NCBI GenBank assembly: GCA_026418615.1 | Contig: JAOAAY010000004.1 | Coordinates: 118,976 to 182,975 of the forward strand | Reading direction: 5' to 3' | From: Candidatus Sumerlaeaceae bacterium | Lineage (GTDB): Bacteria > Sumerlaeota > Sumerlaeia > Sumerlaeales > Sumerlaeaceae | DNA: 64,000 bases | Shown: positions 17,960 through 29,586 of the stretch, in pieces | How the letters are laid out: each line of letters opens with the position of its first letter | Position numbering within the stretch: the first letter of the stretch is position 1 | Notes under the pieces: generated by a model | Databases searched by the model: none | The model's input: the letters and a program-made list of their open reading frames with translations, nothing else | Told to the model about the DNA's origin: nothing | Program-made: the position numbers and the translations under genes

Positions 17960-20959
17960 TTAGAACCAGATGGTCACGGAGTTGAGGCCGGGACGGCGAA
18001 GGCGCAGCCACTGACGGCCGTTCTCGAACCGGGCGTCCGTCAGCGGCACGGGGCCGCCGTTGAGTTCCACGGTTGCGGGCTTGCGCGGCAGCGTCAGTTC
18101 GACGGTGTCTGGGGGATATTTGTTGTCGAAACGCATCTCAATTTTGCGCCGCCCCTCGTCGGATTCAATGCGGGCGCCAAGAAACGCGCAGCGGCCCCAG
18201 TCGGTCACAACCACAGGGTTCCGGCTGTTGAGCACTTCGGCGATGACAACCGGAGCCAACCACCAGAGATGGGTGTTGGCGCGGGCCTTTTGGACCAAAT
18301 CCGCAAGGGCCTCGAAGCCGACGCTCTCGAGCCGCGCACGCAAATAAATATGCGGCAGCGTGATGTAGCCGGAGTGATCGCGATAGAGCGTCGGGCGCGG
18401 GTACTTGTAGGAACCGTCGAACCAGTTCGGGTAGGCGCGCTCAAACACCTGAGCGTAGCGCCGCAACGCGTCGGGTGCATACTTCAAGTACAAGTCAAAG
18501 TTTTCCGGCTGCACCCCGTTGCCCGAAATGTTCGAGGTGGCGTTCCACGGATAGCGGTTGAGTTCGCCCACGAGAAAACCGCGCCCTTCATGGAAGCCGA
18601 GAACGATGGACTGATCCTCCTTGAACCTGTTTTGCTCCGCAAAATCATTGTACGAGAACCGGTTCAGCGCCAGCAGAGCAGCGCGCGAGGCGGCGTAGAG
18701 ACCGTGGTCGGCCTCCTCGATACGGCCCGTGTTGCGCGCCAGTTTCGAGTAGGCCAGCGCGCCCGCATAAGTGGCTGACATACAGTCGCCCGCGCCCGTG
18801 CCGTGGCCGTGCTGTCCGTTTGAGGCCCGCATCCATTCCCAGTCGTCCGTGACGGCGAACCATGACCACATGCGCTCGACAGCCGGCCAGTTGCGGGCTA
18901 TCAATTCCCAGTCGCCTGTATACTTAACACAGGTGTTGAGCCCGTAGAGGCTCAGCCCGTTGCCCCAGTCCTGATCGTAGCGGTGGAAAAACGGGCCTTC
19001 GATGAAATAGGTCCACCAATAGGCCAGCCCGCTGAGCGGTTCGATGGTCTCGTACCACCGCGACTCGCGCAAGGCGAGCGGCACAATCAGTGCCGTGTTC
19101 TCCAGCAACCTCCTGCGATTTTCGTCGGACAGGTAAGAAAAGGCTTGGAACCCCTGCGTGCGGCTTTTATAGAAGGCGTCCACACCGTTGAGTGTGCTCG
19201 TCGAGGCGAGATCGGTCAGGTGGGCGTTGAGCAGGGCCTGCAGGTTTTCCCGGTCGGGAAGGGCCACAAGGCCGCGTTCGGTCATAGGCGGAAGCGGCAG
19301 GTCGTAGGCCAGCACGCTGAGACCGGCAGCGGGACCGGACTTCCCGGGCCGAAGGACGCGCCGGGTTGCCCCGGGCGTGGTGGCTTCCTCGTCGGCGGCA
19401 AGCAACGGGCCGGAGAAGCACAACACGCCAGTGGCCGTGGTAGCCGGTGCGTCCACGGGATATCCAAATGCGGACATGGCAAACGGCACCTGCGGAGGCA
19501 GCACCAGCAGAGGCGGGCCGGGCGAGGCCTTGGCGGGCGCGGCATGGCGCATCACCTGATATATGCGGACTTTTCCCGCGCCGGGCAGGACACGGAAATA
19601 TTCGTCTGTCGCTGCGGGTTCGTTCAGACCCAATTGCATCCAGCGGCGCAGAGTGTCCGCCGGATCGCGGCCCGGCTCGACGATCCGTGCAACGCCCGCA
19701 AACGATGCGGGATCCTCCGAGAGTTTGACGGGCCTCAGTCCCGTCGGGAAGAACACATAAACCTTAGTCGGCCCCTCGCCGCTCCCGCGGGTGACGGTCA
19801 CATCGAAGTGCGTGCCGGCGAGCGTCGCATTGAGCGCGCCGTTGGCCGTGGCCAGCACCATCGGCACAGCCTGCTCGTGAAACTCGAAGGCGACCAAGGC
19901 CGCAAGGCCGGCGGCTTCCGCGTAGGGCGGCACCGGATCCTCTTTCGAGGCGCCGAGCAGGTGCAGTCCGCCTTTGGCGCCGGAAAACGAGATGCGAAAC
20001 TGCAGCGCCTTGCCCTTCTCCAGAGTGAGGATGCCCCCCGGGTACATGACATGCTGTAGCATGGTATAGGAAACGGGCTGCTGGCGGATGTCGCCCTCGA
20101 CGCGTGCGAGCAGGTGCCAGCCGTCCACCCCGGGCTCGGTTTCTCCCGTCGCGATGCTCACAGATTTTGCGGCATCAAGGGCCACATCGAGGCGCGGAGC
20201 GCTGCGCTGGGCGATGTGTGTCGGGCTGATTTCCGTTACGGCTGGGAGGCCGTTGACAGGAAGTTCGCCGAATCGTCCGAACGAAGCCCGTTTGCGGCGC
20301 AAGGGCGGCATATCGGTCGTGGCAGGGTCGAGCGCCTCGATGGCGGCCGTGGCCGCCTCGCGCGCCAGACCCGTTTCGCCGCGGCGCGGATCGGCAGTCT
20401 CGGTCTCGTGCCGCACCGGCGCGCGCGGTACAAAGCCAAAGGTCAGCGGTTCGCGACGCAAACCGAAAGAGTCGCCGCCGGTGGTTGAGCACAGCCGTAC
20501 CGCCAGCACATTGAGCCCGCGCCGCACAAGCGCCTTGTCAATGTAATAGACGCGCGGAATGCCGAAGTCCGTGACGCCCGTGCCCGAGGTCTCGCCGATT
20601 TTCGTCCCATTGAAGAAGGTCTCGTCGAAACCATCCACATCACCGAAGGTCACGACGGCGCCAGAGGGAGGTTCCTCGGGGATGTCAATGAGCGTGAACA
20701 GAACCGCTGTCGCACCGGGACGCGCCTTCACGGTCACGATGGGAGCCGTGCGGGTGGTTGATTTTTCCACCTGTTCGGGCGATGCGTCGGGGCCAAGTTC
20801 CGCCGAGGCATACCAGGTCTGGCGGGCCAAATCCACGCCGCGCCACCTAAGCGGCCGCACACCGGCATTCTCTCCCCGGCCGGCGGTCGGCGCGACGATC
20901 AAGACGGCGGCAGCGATGACCGCCAGCAAACGGGCTGTTAGAGTCGGGCAAGCATTCAT
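17960..20959 (-). CDS. Large secreted protein, probable six-hairpin glycosidase-type carbohydrate enzyme
   Basis: This protein of 999 residues has a signal peptide (core LLAVIAAAVLIVAP). The first 200 residues look like a galactose-binding beta-sandwich (WYASAELG, FGDVDGFDETFFNGTKIG, ALVRRGLNVLAVRL), the accessory fold common in glycosidases. The middle is less clear. From about 590 it becomes a helical, aromatic-rich region (WYETIEPLSGLAYWWTYFIEGPFFHRYDQDWGN, HGTGAGDCMSATYAGALAYSKLA) of the alpha/alpha-toroid type. It ends with a beta domain (TVELTLPRKPATVELNGG). No catalytic pair can be assigned. The start was chosen by the signal peptide; the frame continues 30 bases upstream. It probably acts on polysaccharide outside the cytoplasm, alongside the DUF2961 protein upstream. 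Confidence 0.75.
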   Translation of the reverse strand: MNACPTLTARLLAVIAAAVLIVAPTAGRGENAGVRPLRWRGVDLARQTWYASAELGPDASPEQVEKSTTRTAPIVTVKARPGATAVLFTLIDIPEEPPSGAVVTFGDVDGFDETFFNGTKIGETSGTGVTDFGIPRVYYIDKALVRRGLNVLAVRLCSTTGGDSFGLRREPLTFGFVPRAPVRHETETADPRRGETGLAREAATAAIEALDPATTDMPPLRRKRASFGRFGELPVNGLPAVTEISPTHIAQRSAPRLDVALDAAKSVSIATGETEPGVDGWHLLARVEGDIRQQPVSYTMLQHVMYPGGILTLEKGKALQFRISFSGAKGGLHLLGASKEDPVPPYAEAAGLAALVAFEFHEQAVPMVLATANGALNATLAGTHFDVTVTRGSGEGPTKVYVFFPTGLRPVKLSEDPASFAGVARIVEPGRDPADTLRRWMQLGLNEPAATDEYFRVLPGAGKVRIYQVMRHAAPAKASPGPPLLVLPPQVPFAMSAFGYPVDAPATTATGVLCFSGPLLAADEEATTPGATRRVLRPGKSGPAAGLSVLAYDLPLPPMTERGLVALPDRENLQALLNAHLTDLASTSTLNGVDAFYKSRTQGFQAFSYLSDENRRRLLENTALIVPLALRESRWYETIEPLSGLAYWWTYFIEGPFFHRYDQDWGNGLSLYGLNTCVKYTGDWELIARNWPAVERMWSWFAVTDDWEWMRASNGQHGHGTGAGDCMSATYAGALAYSKLARNTGRIEEADHGLYAASRAALLALNRFSYNDFAEQNRFKEDQSIVLGFHEGRGFLVGELNRYPWNATSNISGNGVQPENFDLYLKYAPDALRRYAQVFERAYPNWFDGSYKYPRPTLYRDHSGYITLPHIYLRARLESVGFEALADLVQKARANTHLWWLAPVVIAEVLNSRNPVVVTDWGRCAFLGARIESDEGRRKIEMRFDNKYPPDTVELTLPRKPATVELNGGPVPLTDARFENGRQWLRLRRPGLNSVTIWF

Positions 20960-21260
20960 GGGTTTTGAGCATTCGCACCACTGCCACACGGGCGGGTCAA
21001 CCTCCTATGGCAGGCCGGCGTGTCCCACGCGGGTCAAACCAAAACACCGCGATCTCCGACTTCGCGCCGTTGCCCGCCACCGCCAGCGGGCAGCCCTGCG
21101 CATGGCTATGCCCCGCGATGCATCCGGCGTTCTCACCTGCACGGGCCAAGACATGCAAACCGTTTCCACGGTGTTGGGTCGCCGCAATGAGGAGGAGCGT
21201 CGCCCCCACGGCAGCCGGGTGCCTATCATGATTTCCGGATTACCATACGATCGTCCGCCG
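20960..21260. other. Gene-free gap between two secreted-protein genes
   Basis: I see no supported gene. A 70-codon frame on the minus strand has no ribosome binding site or family features. The stretch holds one stem-loop, TGCCCGC (21071-21077) with GCGGGCA (21086-21092), lacking a T tract. It may contain the promoter of the downstream glycosidase-like gene, but I cannot point to one. Confidence 0.4.
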
Positions 21261-22385
21261 TCACTCGCGCGCCGCCGCAGGCGGCAGCGGGGGGAAGGGC
21301 GCATGAGGCTCCTGCTGGTACCAAAACACCACCGTGGCAATGTCGTCAGCCCGCGCCTGCACATCCCATCCGTGGTTGCGGAACATCACGCGCAGGTTGC
21401 TGCGGAAGCGAACCGGGTCGTGGAGGTGAAACCGATAGGCGCTGGTGCGGCTGGTGGCCTCGTCGTCCAGCGCCACCCCGTGCGTCGGCGAGCGGTCGTC
21501 CGGACGGAACCCCCACGCCATGCAAAAATAATCCTCCGCGCCGATGCCGGCCAAGGTGGGCTTCACTGGGCCGAGCGGCTGGTTGGCCTCCGAGCGTGCC
21601 CCCGCGGGCAGCCGCCGTGCAGGGGGAAGTAACCCAGCGTCCCAAGCGTCCACGGCACGCGCAGCAGCCGCGTCCAAGTCAATGTAAAAGTCTTCTCCGC
21701 CCTCCACCCACGCCCCCGGCTCACAGCGGCGGATGCTCCACACCATTCCCACAAAATGTCCGCAGCCGCGTGCGACCAGCGCCGCATGCGGACGCCCGCG
21801 CGTGACCGGGTTGGACCTCCGCCACTGAACATGCAGGCGACCGAGGTCACGCTCGGGGCGCACCATGCGCTCCCAAGTCACGATGGAAAACAACTGGACT
21901 GGCGCCGTGGACTGGTTTTCCACCTCGAGGCGGGCGCTGAAGAATGGCATCGGCAAATGGCAGACAAGCGCGGCGTGACCGGGCAGACCCGCCGGTGTCA
22001 TTTCGACTGCCGCCGAGCGCACCAGTCGCTCCTCGCCAAAGCCGCACCCGAAAAACATACCCATGGGTGCCTCGATGCTCGGCGCCGTCTCGCCGTCCCA
22101 CCACGCGCGAAGCACCAATGCCCCGTACAGGCGCGGATCCGGGCTCATGGCCGTAAATTGCAGGTGGCGGACGACACCCGGCCCCGTCAGCCGAGCCACC
22201 TCCAGCCGCCCGCCCGGCTCGATGGACCGAACGAGCGTCTCGCGCTGCGACTCGTCGCCCGTGATGCGTGCAAACTCCAAATCCACGGCGCCAGCCCTGC
22301 TCCCGGACAGCAACATCGCGCTCAAACAACCCAGCGTGAACAGCGCGCGCCGGGCCACCGGCCAACCCGCTCTCATGGCAATCAT
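21261..22385 (-). CDS. Secreted DUF2961 (GH172-type) protein
   Basis: This protein is 374 residues from the ATG that gives a good signal peptide (RRALFTLGCLSAMLLSGSRAGA); longer in-frame starts exist up to 96 bases upstream. It carries the DUF2961 signatures GPGVVRHLQFT, LRAWWDGETAPSIEAPMGMFFGCGFG and GIGAEDYFCMAWGF. The family is now known to include glycoside hydrolases of family GH172, acting for example on fructofuranose or arabinofuranose linkages. Sugar and linkage cannot be read here. With the large six-hairpin-type protein downstream it forms a small extracellular carbohydrate locus. Confidence 0.82.
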   Translation of the reverse strand: MIAMRAGWPVARRALFTLGCLSAMLLSGSRAGAVDLEFARITGDESQRETLVRSIEPGGRLEVARLTGPGVVRHLQFTAMSPDPRLYGALVLRAWWDGETAPSIEAPMGMFFGCGFGEERLVRSAAVEMTPAGLPGHAALVCHLPMPFFSARLEVENQSTAPVQLFSIVTWERMVRPERDLGRLHVQWRRSNPVTRGRPHAALVARGCGHFVGMVWSIRRCEPGAWVEGGEDFYIDLDAAAARAVDAWDAGLLPPARRLPAGARSEANQPLGPVKPTLAGIGAEDYFCMAWGFRPDDRSPTHGVALDDEATSRTSAYRFHLHDPVRFRSNLRVMFRNHGWDVQARADDIATVVFWYQQEPHAPFPPLPPAAARE

Positions 22386-22674
22386 GACCTGTCGTCCCGC
22401 AAGACCAGATTGCAACACCGACATGCTCCCACCGCCACGGGGTGAAACTTCCCCGTGCTGTTGGACAGTCAACCGCCCCATCTGGCGCCAGGATCACCCA
22501 TGTGTCTGTACGATGATTATGTGGTCAGGCGGCGTGGTGATACGGCTGGCGCACTCCGGGACGATCGTGCCGCGGGGGACGCTCTTTCCGTCGCCTGGAT
22601 TGTCATAGGTTTTCTCTCCGCGCCTCCAGGCTTCAACGGGCGAGTGGTCACCCGCCGGGTCCGTTTCCGGCCTC

Positions 22675-24770
<2,096 letters not shown>

Positions 24771-24787
24771 CGTTCTATGTTGCAACC

Positions 24788-24817
24788 TATTCAGCGCAGT
24801 GGGTTCGGCCCGGTCAA
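24788..24817 (-). promoter_or_regulatory. Sigma70-type promoter for the riboswitch-thiC transcript
   Basis: On the minus strand: TTGACC, an 18-base spacer, TGAATA. It places transcription start just ahead of the TPP aptamer, which supports the call. Confidence 0.5.
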
Positions 24818-24852
24818 CGGGATTCCGCTGGCAAACCGCCGCCCCGAACCCG

Positions 24853-25449
24853 TCACGAGGCGACGCGCACGCCGAGCGTTTGCAGCAGCGCCGCGACCTG
24901 CGCCCGGGTCGCCTCGAGAGTGCCGCTATTATCAATGACATGATCGGCCCGCCGGGCTTTTTCGGTTTCCGGCATCTGGGCGGCCAGACGGCGCTCGATG
25001 TCGTCCGGTGTCATGCCGCGTGCAATCAGTCGCTCGCGGCGGGCCGCCTCGCTGACCGTCACGACCACGGTGCGGTCCACATAGCGCTCGAGCCCATTCT
25101 CAAACAGCAACGGCACCATCAAGACCACGAGAGGTTCGTGGCGGTGCGCTTCGAGCAGGCGCAACTCCTCGCGACGCACGGCAGGATGAACGATCCCGGT
25201 CAAGCGCCGCATTTGCTCCGGGTCGGAAAACACGATGGAGGCGATGCGTGCACGGTCGAGAGACCCATCCGGCCGGACGACCTCCGGCCCGAACAATTCC
25301 ACAATCGGCCCGTAGGCTGCCCCGCCCGGCTGCTGCACAGCGTGCGTGATCGCGTCCGCGTCAATGACACGCGCGCCGGCCAGAGCCTCCATCAGGCTGG
25401 CAACGGTGGACTTGCCGCTGCCGAGCGAGCCCGTCAGGCCGAGGATCAC
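24853..25449 (-). CDS. coaE: Dephospho-CoA kinase
   Basis: This protein of 198 residues phosphorylates dephospho-CoA in the last step of coenzyme A synthesis. It shows Walker A GLTGSLGSGKST, DADAITH, HPAVRREE, VPLLFENGL and the lid-domain arginines RRERLIARG and DIERRLAAQM. The start is GTG, with CGGAG nine bases upstream. It lies about 75 bases before the thiC riboswitch promoter region on the same strand and is probably a separate transcript. Confidence 0.95.
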   Translation of the reverse strand: MILGLTGSLGSGKSTVASLMEALAGARVIDADAITHAVQQPGGAAYGPIVELFGPEVVRPDGSLDRARIASIVFSDPEQMRRLTGIVHPAVRREELRLLEAHRHEPLVVLMVPLLFENGLERYVDRTVVVTVSEAARRERLIARGMTPDDIERRLAAQMPETEKARRADHVIDNSGTLEATRAQVAALLQTLGVRVAS

Positions 25450-25560
25450 GGCAACCGCTCCGGTGAAGCGAACTGCAGGGGTCCACGCCGACGACGGAGG
25501 TCATCAATCGCCAAGGGGGGGCGCAGCAACGGCCACAAAAGGAATGGAATTGACAAGGCT

Positions 25561-25589
25561 TTTATGGTTCTTGGGGAGTGCAAGGTCAG
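25561..25589 (-). promoter_or_regulatory. Possible promoter for coaE
   Basis: On the minus strand: CTGACC, a 17-base spacer, CATAAA, within the 258-base gap upstream of coaE (25450-25707). The rest of that gap shows no gene; a 134-codon frame across it has no coding features. Confidence 0.35.
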
Positions 25590-25707
25590 ACAAGTGTTGC
25601 CCGATGGGCGAAACCTTGAAGCGGACGCAACCGCGGATTGAAAAATCCCTGTCTGGCTTTCCCTCGCGCCGCCGCGCCCAAATGCAAACAGGTTTTGTTC
25701 TGTTGAA

Positions 25708-26043
25708 TCACGCTTTGCTGAATTCCTCAGGCAACCGTTGAAGGAAAACCCGCATTTCCTTGCCGGCCTGAAGATCCCCTGTGCGCTCGGCGACGCCGAT
25801 GCCCGTACGCCAAGCCGCCGCGGCTTCCTTGAACACGCCGGCCTTTTCATACGCCTCGCCCAGATACCGCCAAGCAGCCGTGTAATCCGGATTCAGTTCG
25901 ACGCAGCGGCGCAGTTCGGCAGCCGCTTCCATGTAGCGTCCGGCATTGAGATATTCCTTCCCCAACATAAAATGGGCCAGTTCGTCGAGAGCGTCTGCCC
26001 GGACCATTTCCTGCAACTTTGCGATGCGCGTTGATTCGGCCAC
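25708..26043 (-). CDS. Small TPR-repeat protein
   Basis: This protein of 111 residues is almost entirely two and a half TPR units (ELAHFMLGKEYLNAGRYMEA, AAWRYLGEAYEKAGVFKEA). It probably binds a protein partner. I chose the GTG that comes one base after the stop of the upstream membrane-protein gene, since GGAGG lies five bases before it; a longer frame exists inside that gene. Tight coupling suggests the two products work together. Confidence 0.75.
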   Translation of the reverse strand: MAESTRIAKLQEMVRADALDELAHFMLGKEYLNAGRYMEAAAELRRCVELNPDYTAAWRYLGEAYEKAGVFKEAAAAWRTGIGVAERTGDLQAGKEMRVFLQRLPEEFSKA

Positions 26044-26044
26044 T

Positions 26045-28003
26045 TCAGCCTCCAATTCCGACCATCTGGTTCGCCTGCAGAGCCCGCGCTTTCGCAGGCT
26101 CCAGCCCATACATCAGATACTCCAATTCTTCGGGCGTTAATGGGATGTTCTTGAGTTGCTTGTAAGCGGCAAGTTGCGGCGTCCACACGAAATCGCGCAC
26201 ATGCCAGAAGCGCAGCAGGACCCATATGCCGCTTTCCTGCACAATCATGGTTTCATACTCTTCGCGGGTCGTGCGCTCGCGCGCCCTGACCACTCCAAAT
26301 CCGTACGCGTTGGTGCGCACCGTCGGCTCGAATTCAAAACCTTTTGGCATGTTGCGCAGCATCAGGCGCAGCACGGCCAGTTGGGCTTTCTCGGGCGATT
26401 CGTGGCGCACGCCCGGCGTCACGATCTCCGAAATGAGCAGATAATTCCGCATAAACCAGGCGCGGTCGTCGTCGCTGACGAGTCGCAAAAAGGCGGGCAC
26501 GCCCCGCGGATCGCCAGCCTCGAGCAGTTGCACAGCCTGCTGATACTGACTCCACAGAAAATCCGTCGAAACACTGGACAAAGCCAGCCGCGGCGTCGGC
26601 ACCGGCGTGGGCGTCATGCCGGGGACGAGCCCCTCTACCGGCATCTGGGGGGTCGGCTGAGCCGCCGGCGGGACGGGCGCGGCCGGCGGCACGGGCGGTG
26701 GGGCCGGCGCGGGCACATTGCCGGCGACATCCGCCGATGGGACTGGCGGCGTTGCGGTTGCCGGCCCGGGTGGGGTCGAAACTGGAGATGGGGTCGGAAC
26801 AGGGGTTGCGGTCGGTGCCGGAGACGGGGTCGGCGCCGGGGTTGCGGTCGGCGCTGGAGAAGGAGTCGGAACCGGCTGCGACGCCGCAGCGACCACCACG
26901 GCCGGGGTCGGTGCGGGAGGCGATGGCGCCGGCGGAGGCGTTTGCTGGCTGAGGTCTATCAGTGTTTCGCCACCCTGCTCGGCGGCCTTTCGTTCGATTT
27001 CATTGCGCGGCTTGCGCGCCCGGCGCGGACGATTCTGCGCAACGACATTCATGCCGGGCATGGGTGAGTCCTCCTCGTCGAGGTACGGATCAAACTCTTG
27101 GTACGGGACGCCCAGCCTCTCCGCGAGCGCTTTGGTTTCCTGCTCGTAAGTATCGCTCTTTTCGAAATACCCCCTCATGCCGAGCCAGCCGACAATTTTC
27201 CAATTTGGCCCCTGACGGCGCAAACGCACCAGTTGCCCCGAAGTCATCTGCACCAAAGCCTCGCGGCCATCGTCGCGAACTGTCTGAATCTCTCCAAACA
27301 AAGGTTTGGCGAGCATCAGCAAGCCAATCGCCTTCTTCTGGTTGGGATCCTGGATGACCCTGTCTATGCCGGTGACCTGCATGCCAAAGTCTGCCTTGCT
27401 CAACTGGTCATAATTCTCGTTGAACCAACGCACATCGTCGTAGGTGCCTGTGGTCAGCACCTTGCCGATGCCGGTGTTCTCGTTGGCGGAACGCAGGATC
27501 TTATACTGCTCGATATAGTACTGCACGGCCCGCTCCGGCGTGCTCATGGCATCAGCGGGGTTCGGCAGGTTCAGATACCAGAGGCTCTCGTAGCCGCGGA
27601 GGAAACCGTGCGATTCACGGTATTTCGTGCCCTCCGTGCGCGCCAGGAACAGGACGGCGGCGAAAACCAGAGCCGCCGGAAGCCAGATCAGGGGAATTTT
27701 GCCGGGCTCCACATCCAGGCTTTTCATGACCACCAGATACGAGACGGCGATGCCGGCGGCCATGGCGATGAAGAACGCTGCGTTGATCGGCGGCTGGGCC
27801 GTGTTGTCCGTAAAATAAAGAACAACGCTGTACGCCAACTGCGCTAGGGTGCCTACGCCCATGGCCGCCGCAATCAAACGGCCGGCTGGAACGCCCGAGG
27901 TGCGGGCCAGCAGCGTGCCTAAAAACAGCGCGACGGCAACCACGACAGTCCCGACGGCTGCAACAGCCGCGAACAGGACGGCCGAAACCATAATGAATGA
28001 CAT
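26045..28003 (-). CDS. Membrane-anchored protein with long Pro/Thr linker, unknown function
   Basis: This protein of 652 residues has about four transmembrane helices in its first 130 residues. A soluble domain follows (about 130-350; LNLPNPADAMSTPERAVQYY, QVTGIDRVIQDPNQKKAIGL), then about 130 residues of proline, threonine, serine and alanine (about 370-500). A second soluble domain ends the protein (about 505-640; LWSQYQQAVQLLEAGD, FWHVRDFVWTP). No family is recognised. The frame runs 600 bases further upstream antisense to trpB2, but the ATG before MSFIMVSAVLF begins the membrane domain. The linker suggests that the two soluble domains are held apart. Confidence 0.72.
   Translation of the reverse strand: MSFIMVSAVLFAAVAAVGTVVVAVALFLGTLLARTSGVPAGRLIAAAMGVGTLAQLAYSVVLYFTDNTAQPPINAAFFIAMAAGIAVSYLVVMKSLDVEPGKIPLIWLPAALVFAAVLFLARTEGTKYRESHGFLRGYESLWYLNLPNPADAMSTPERAVQYYIEQYKILRSANENTGIGKVLTTGTYDDVRWFNENYDQLSKADFGMQVTGIDRVIQDPNQKKAIGLLMLAKPLFGEIQTVRDDGREALVQMTSGQLVRLRRQGPNWKIVGWLGMRGYFEKSDTYEQETKALAERLGVPYQEFDPYLDEEDSPMPGMNVVAQNRPRRARKPRNEIERKAAEQGGETLIDLSQQTPPPAPSPPAPTPAVVVAAASQPVPTPSPAPTATPAPTPSPAPTATPVPTPSPVSTPPGPATATPPVPSADVAGNVPAPAPPPVPPAAPVPPAAQPTPQMPVEGLVPGMTPTPVPTPRLALSSVSTDFLWSQYQQAVQLLEAGDPRGVPAFLRLVSDDDRAWFMRNYLLISEIVTPGVRHESPEKAQLAVLRLMLRNMPKGFEFEPTVRTNAYGFGVVRARERTTREEYETMIVQESGIWVLLRFWHVRDFVWTPQLAAYKQLKNIPLTPEELEYLMYGLEPAKARALQANQMVGIGG
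26784..26875 (-). repeat. 36-base tandem repeat encoding Pro/Thr linker
   Basis: About two and a half copies of a 36-base unit (26784-26819, 26820-26855, partial 26856-26875) encode 12 residues, PSPAPTATPAPT-like. This indicates recent expansion of the linker in the membrane-anchored protein. Confidence 0.75.
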
Positions 28004-28198
28004 CGGCGTGAGTGCTCCCTCGTACGAACCTTGGGCGGACCCGTGAGTGTTTACAGCGGCTTTCCGGGGCGACTCAACAGCCAATGCGACCGCTTTCGGC
28101 GACTTCCGCGCGGTTCCACAGGCGGGCGCCTGACTGGCGCTTCGAGCCCGGAATCTCGGCCTTGAAATCGGGGAAAACCGCGTGCCAGCGTCTTGAAA

Positions 28199-28226
28199 TT
28201 GGAGCCGGCGACCCGGGGGATAAGAT
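28199..28226 (+). promoter_or_regulatory. Possible promoter for trpB2
   Basis: TTGGAG, a 16-base spacer and TAAGAT lie about 34 bases before the trpB2 ATG, in the 256-base gap (28004-28259) between divergent genes. No other structure was noted in that gap. Confidence 0.35.
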
Positions 28227-28259
28227 TTCGATGCCGGCTGGAAACGGAGTATGAGAACC

Positions 28260-29585
28260 ATGGGCGAGCAGCAGGTGATCCTGAGCAAGGCCGACATCCC
28301 CAAGCGGTGGTACAATGTGGCCGCCGACATCAAACATCCGCTGGATCCGCCGCTGCATCCGGCCACCAACCAGCCCGTCACGCTCGGTGACATGGAGCGG
28401 TTCTTCCCCGCGAACCTGCTCGAGCAGGAGATGAGCACCCAGAAATGGTTCGATATCCCGGAGGAGATCCTCGACATCCTCTCGCTGTGGCGCCCGACGC
28501 CGCTGGTGCGGGCGGAGCGCCTCGAGCGCGCGTTGGACACTCCGGCCCAGATCTGGTACAAATATGAAGGGGTCAGCCCGAGCGGCAGCCATAAAACGAA
28601 CACCGCCGTGGCTCAGGCTTGGTACAACAAACAGGCGGGCATCCGGCGCCTCGCCACCGAAACCGGCGCCGGCCAATGGGGCAGCGCCCTCTCATTTGCC
28701 TGTCATGTGCTGGGCCTCGAATGCCAGGTTTATATGGTCAAGTGCAGTTACCATCAGAAGCCCTACCGGCGTTCCATGATGCAGTTATACGGCGCTCAGG
28801 TGGTGCCCAGCCCCAGCGATCTGACCGAAACGGGGCGCAAAATCCTGCGCGAGGATCCCGACTGCCCGGGCAGTCTGGGCATCGCCATTAGCGAGGCCAT
28901 CGAGGATACGGTCACGCACGAGGCCACCAAGTACGCCCTCGGCAGCGTGCTCAATCATGTGTGCCTGCACCAGACCGTGGTGGGATTGGAGGCTCGCGAG
29001 CAATTCCGGCGCGCCGGCCTGAAACCCGATGTGCTGATTGGGTGCGCCGGCGGCGGCAGCAACTTTGCCGGATTCGTGTTTCCCTTCGTGTCGGAGAAAC
29101 TGGCGGGCGACGCAAAATACCGCGTCATCGCCGTTGAGCCGGCGGCCTGCCCCACCTTGACCTGCGGCGAGTTCCGCTACGACTACGGCGATGTGGCCGG
29201 CATGACTCCGTTGATGAAGATGCACACGCTGGGTCACGATTTCATCCCGCCGGGCATCCACGCGGGCGGACTGCGCTACCACGGGATGTCGCCGCTGGTC
29301 AGCGCTTTGCTCCACGACGGCGTGATCGAGGCCCGCGCGACTCTGCAGCGCGACACCTTTGACGCAGCCGTGATGTTCGCACGCAGCGAAGGCCTCATTC
29401 CTGCCCCTGAAAGCGCCCACGCCGTGCGCGTGGCCATTGACGAGGCCCTGGCCGCCAAGGAGGAGGGTAAGCCGCGCGTCATCGGCTTCTGCCTGAGCGG
29501 GCACGGCCTGCTCGACCTCTCGGCCTACGATGCTTACTTCAGCGGCAAAATTCAGAATGTAGAACCTGTGGCGGCCGGGGTCTGA
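28260..29585 (+). CDS. trpB2: Tryptophan synthase beta subunit, TrpB2 class
   Basis: This PLP enzyme of 441 residues belongs to the longer TrpB2 branch. It shows the N-terminal [14 protein letters not shown] typical of that branch, PLP lysine in [22 protein letters not shown], and the phosphate-binding GCAGGGSN. TrpB2 makes tryptophan from indole and serine, or salvages indole, and usually lacks a partner TrpA next door, as here. GGAG lies ten bases before the chosen ATG; another ATG three codons earlier is too close to it. The next gene begins one base after its stop. Confidence 0.9.
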   Translation: MGEQQVILSKADIPKRWYNVAADIKHPLDPPLHPATNQPVTLGDMERFFPANLLEQEMSTQKWFDIPEEILDILSLWRPTPLVRAERLERALDTPAQIWYKYEGVSPSGSHKTNTAVAQAWYNKQAGIRRLATETGAGQWGSALSFACHVLGLECQVYMVKCSYHQKPYRRSMMQLYGAQVVPSPSDLTETGRKILREDPDCPGSLGIAISEAIEDTVTHEATKYALGSVLNHVCLHQTVVGLEAREQFRRAGLKPDVLIGCAGGGSNFAGFVFPFVSEKLAGDAKYRVIAVEPAACPTLTCGEFRYDYGDVAGMTPLMKMHTLGHDFIPPGIHAGGLRYHGMSPLVSALLHDGVIEARATLQRDTFDAAVMFARSEGLIPAPESAHAVRVAIDEALAAKEEGKPRVIGFCLSGHGLLDLSAYDAYFSGKIQNVEPVAAGV

Positions 29586-29586
29586 A

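Noticed and set aside
25446-25850. A 134-codon minus-strand frame across the coaE upstream gap
   Set aside because: It overlaps the TPR gene in another frame, has no ribosome binding site and is low in recognisable features.
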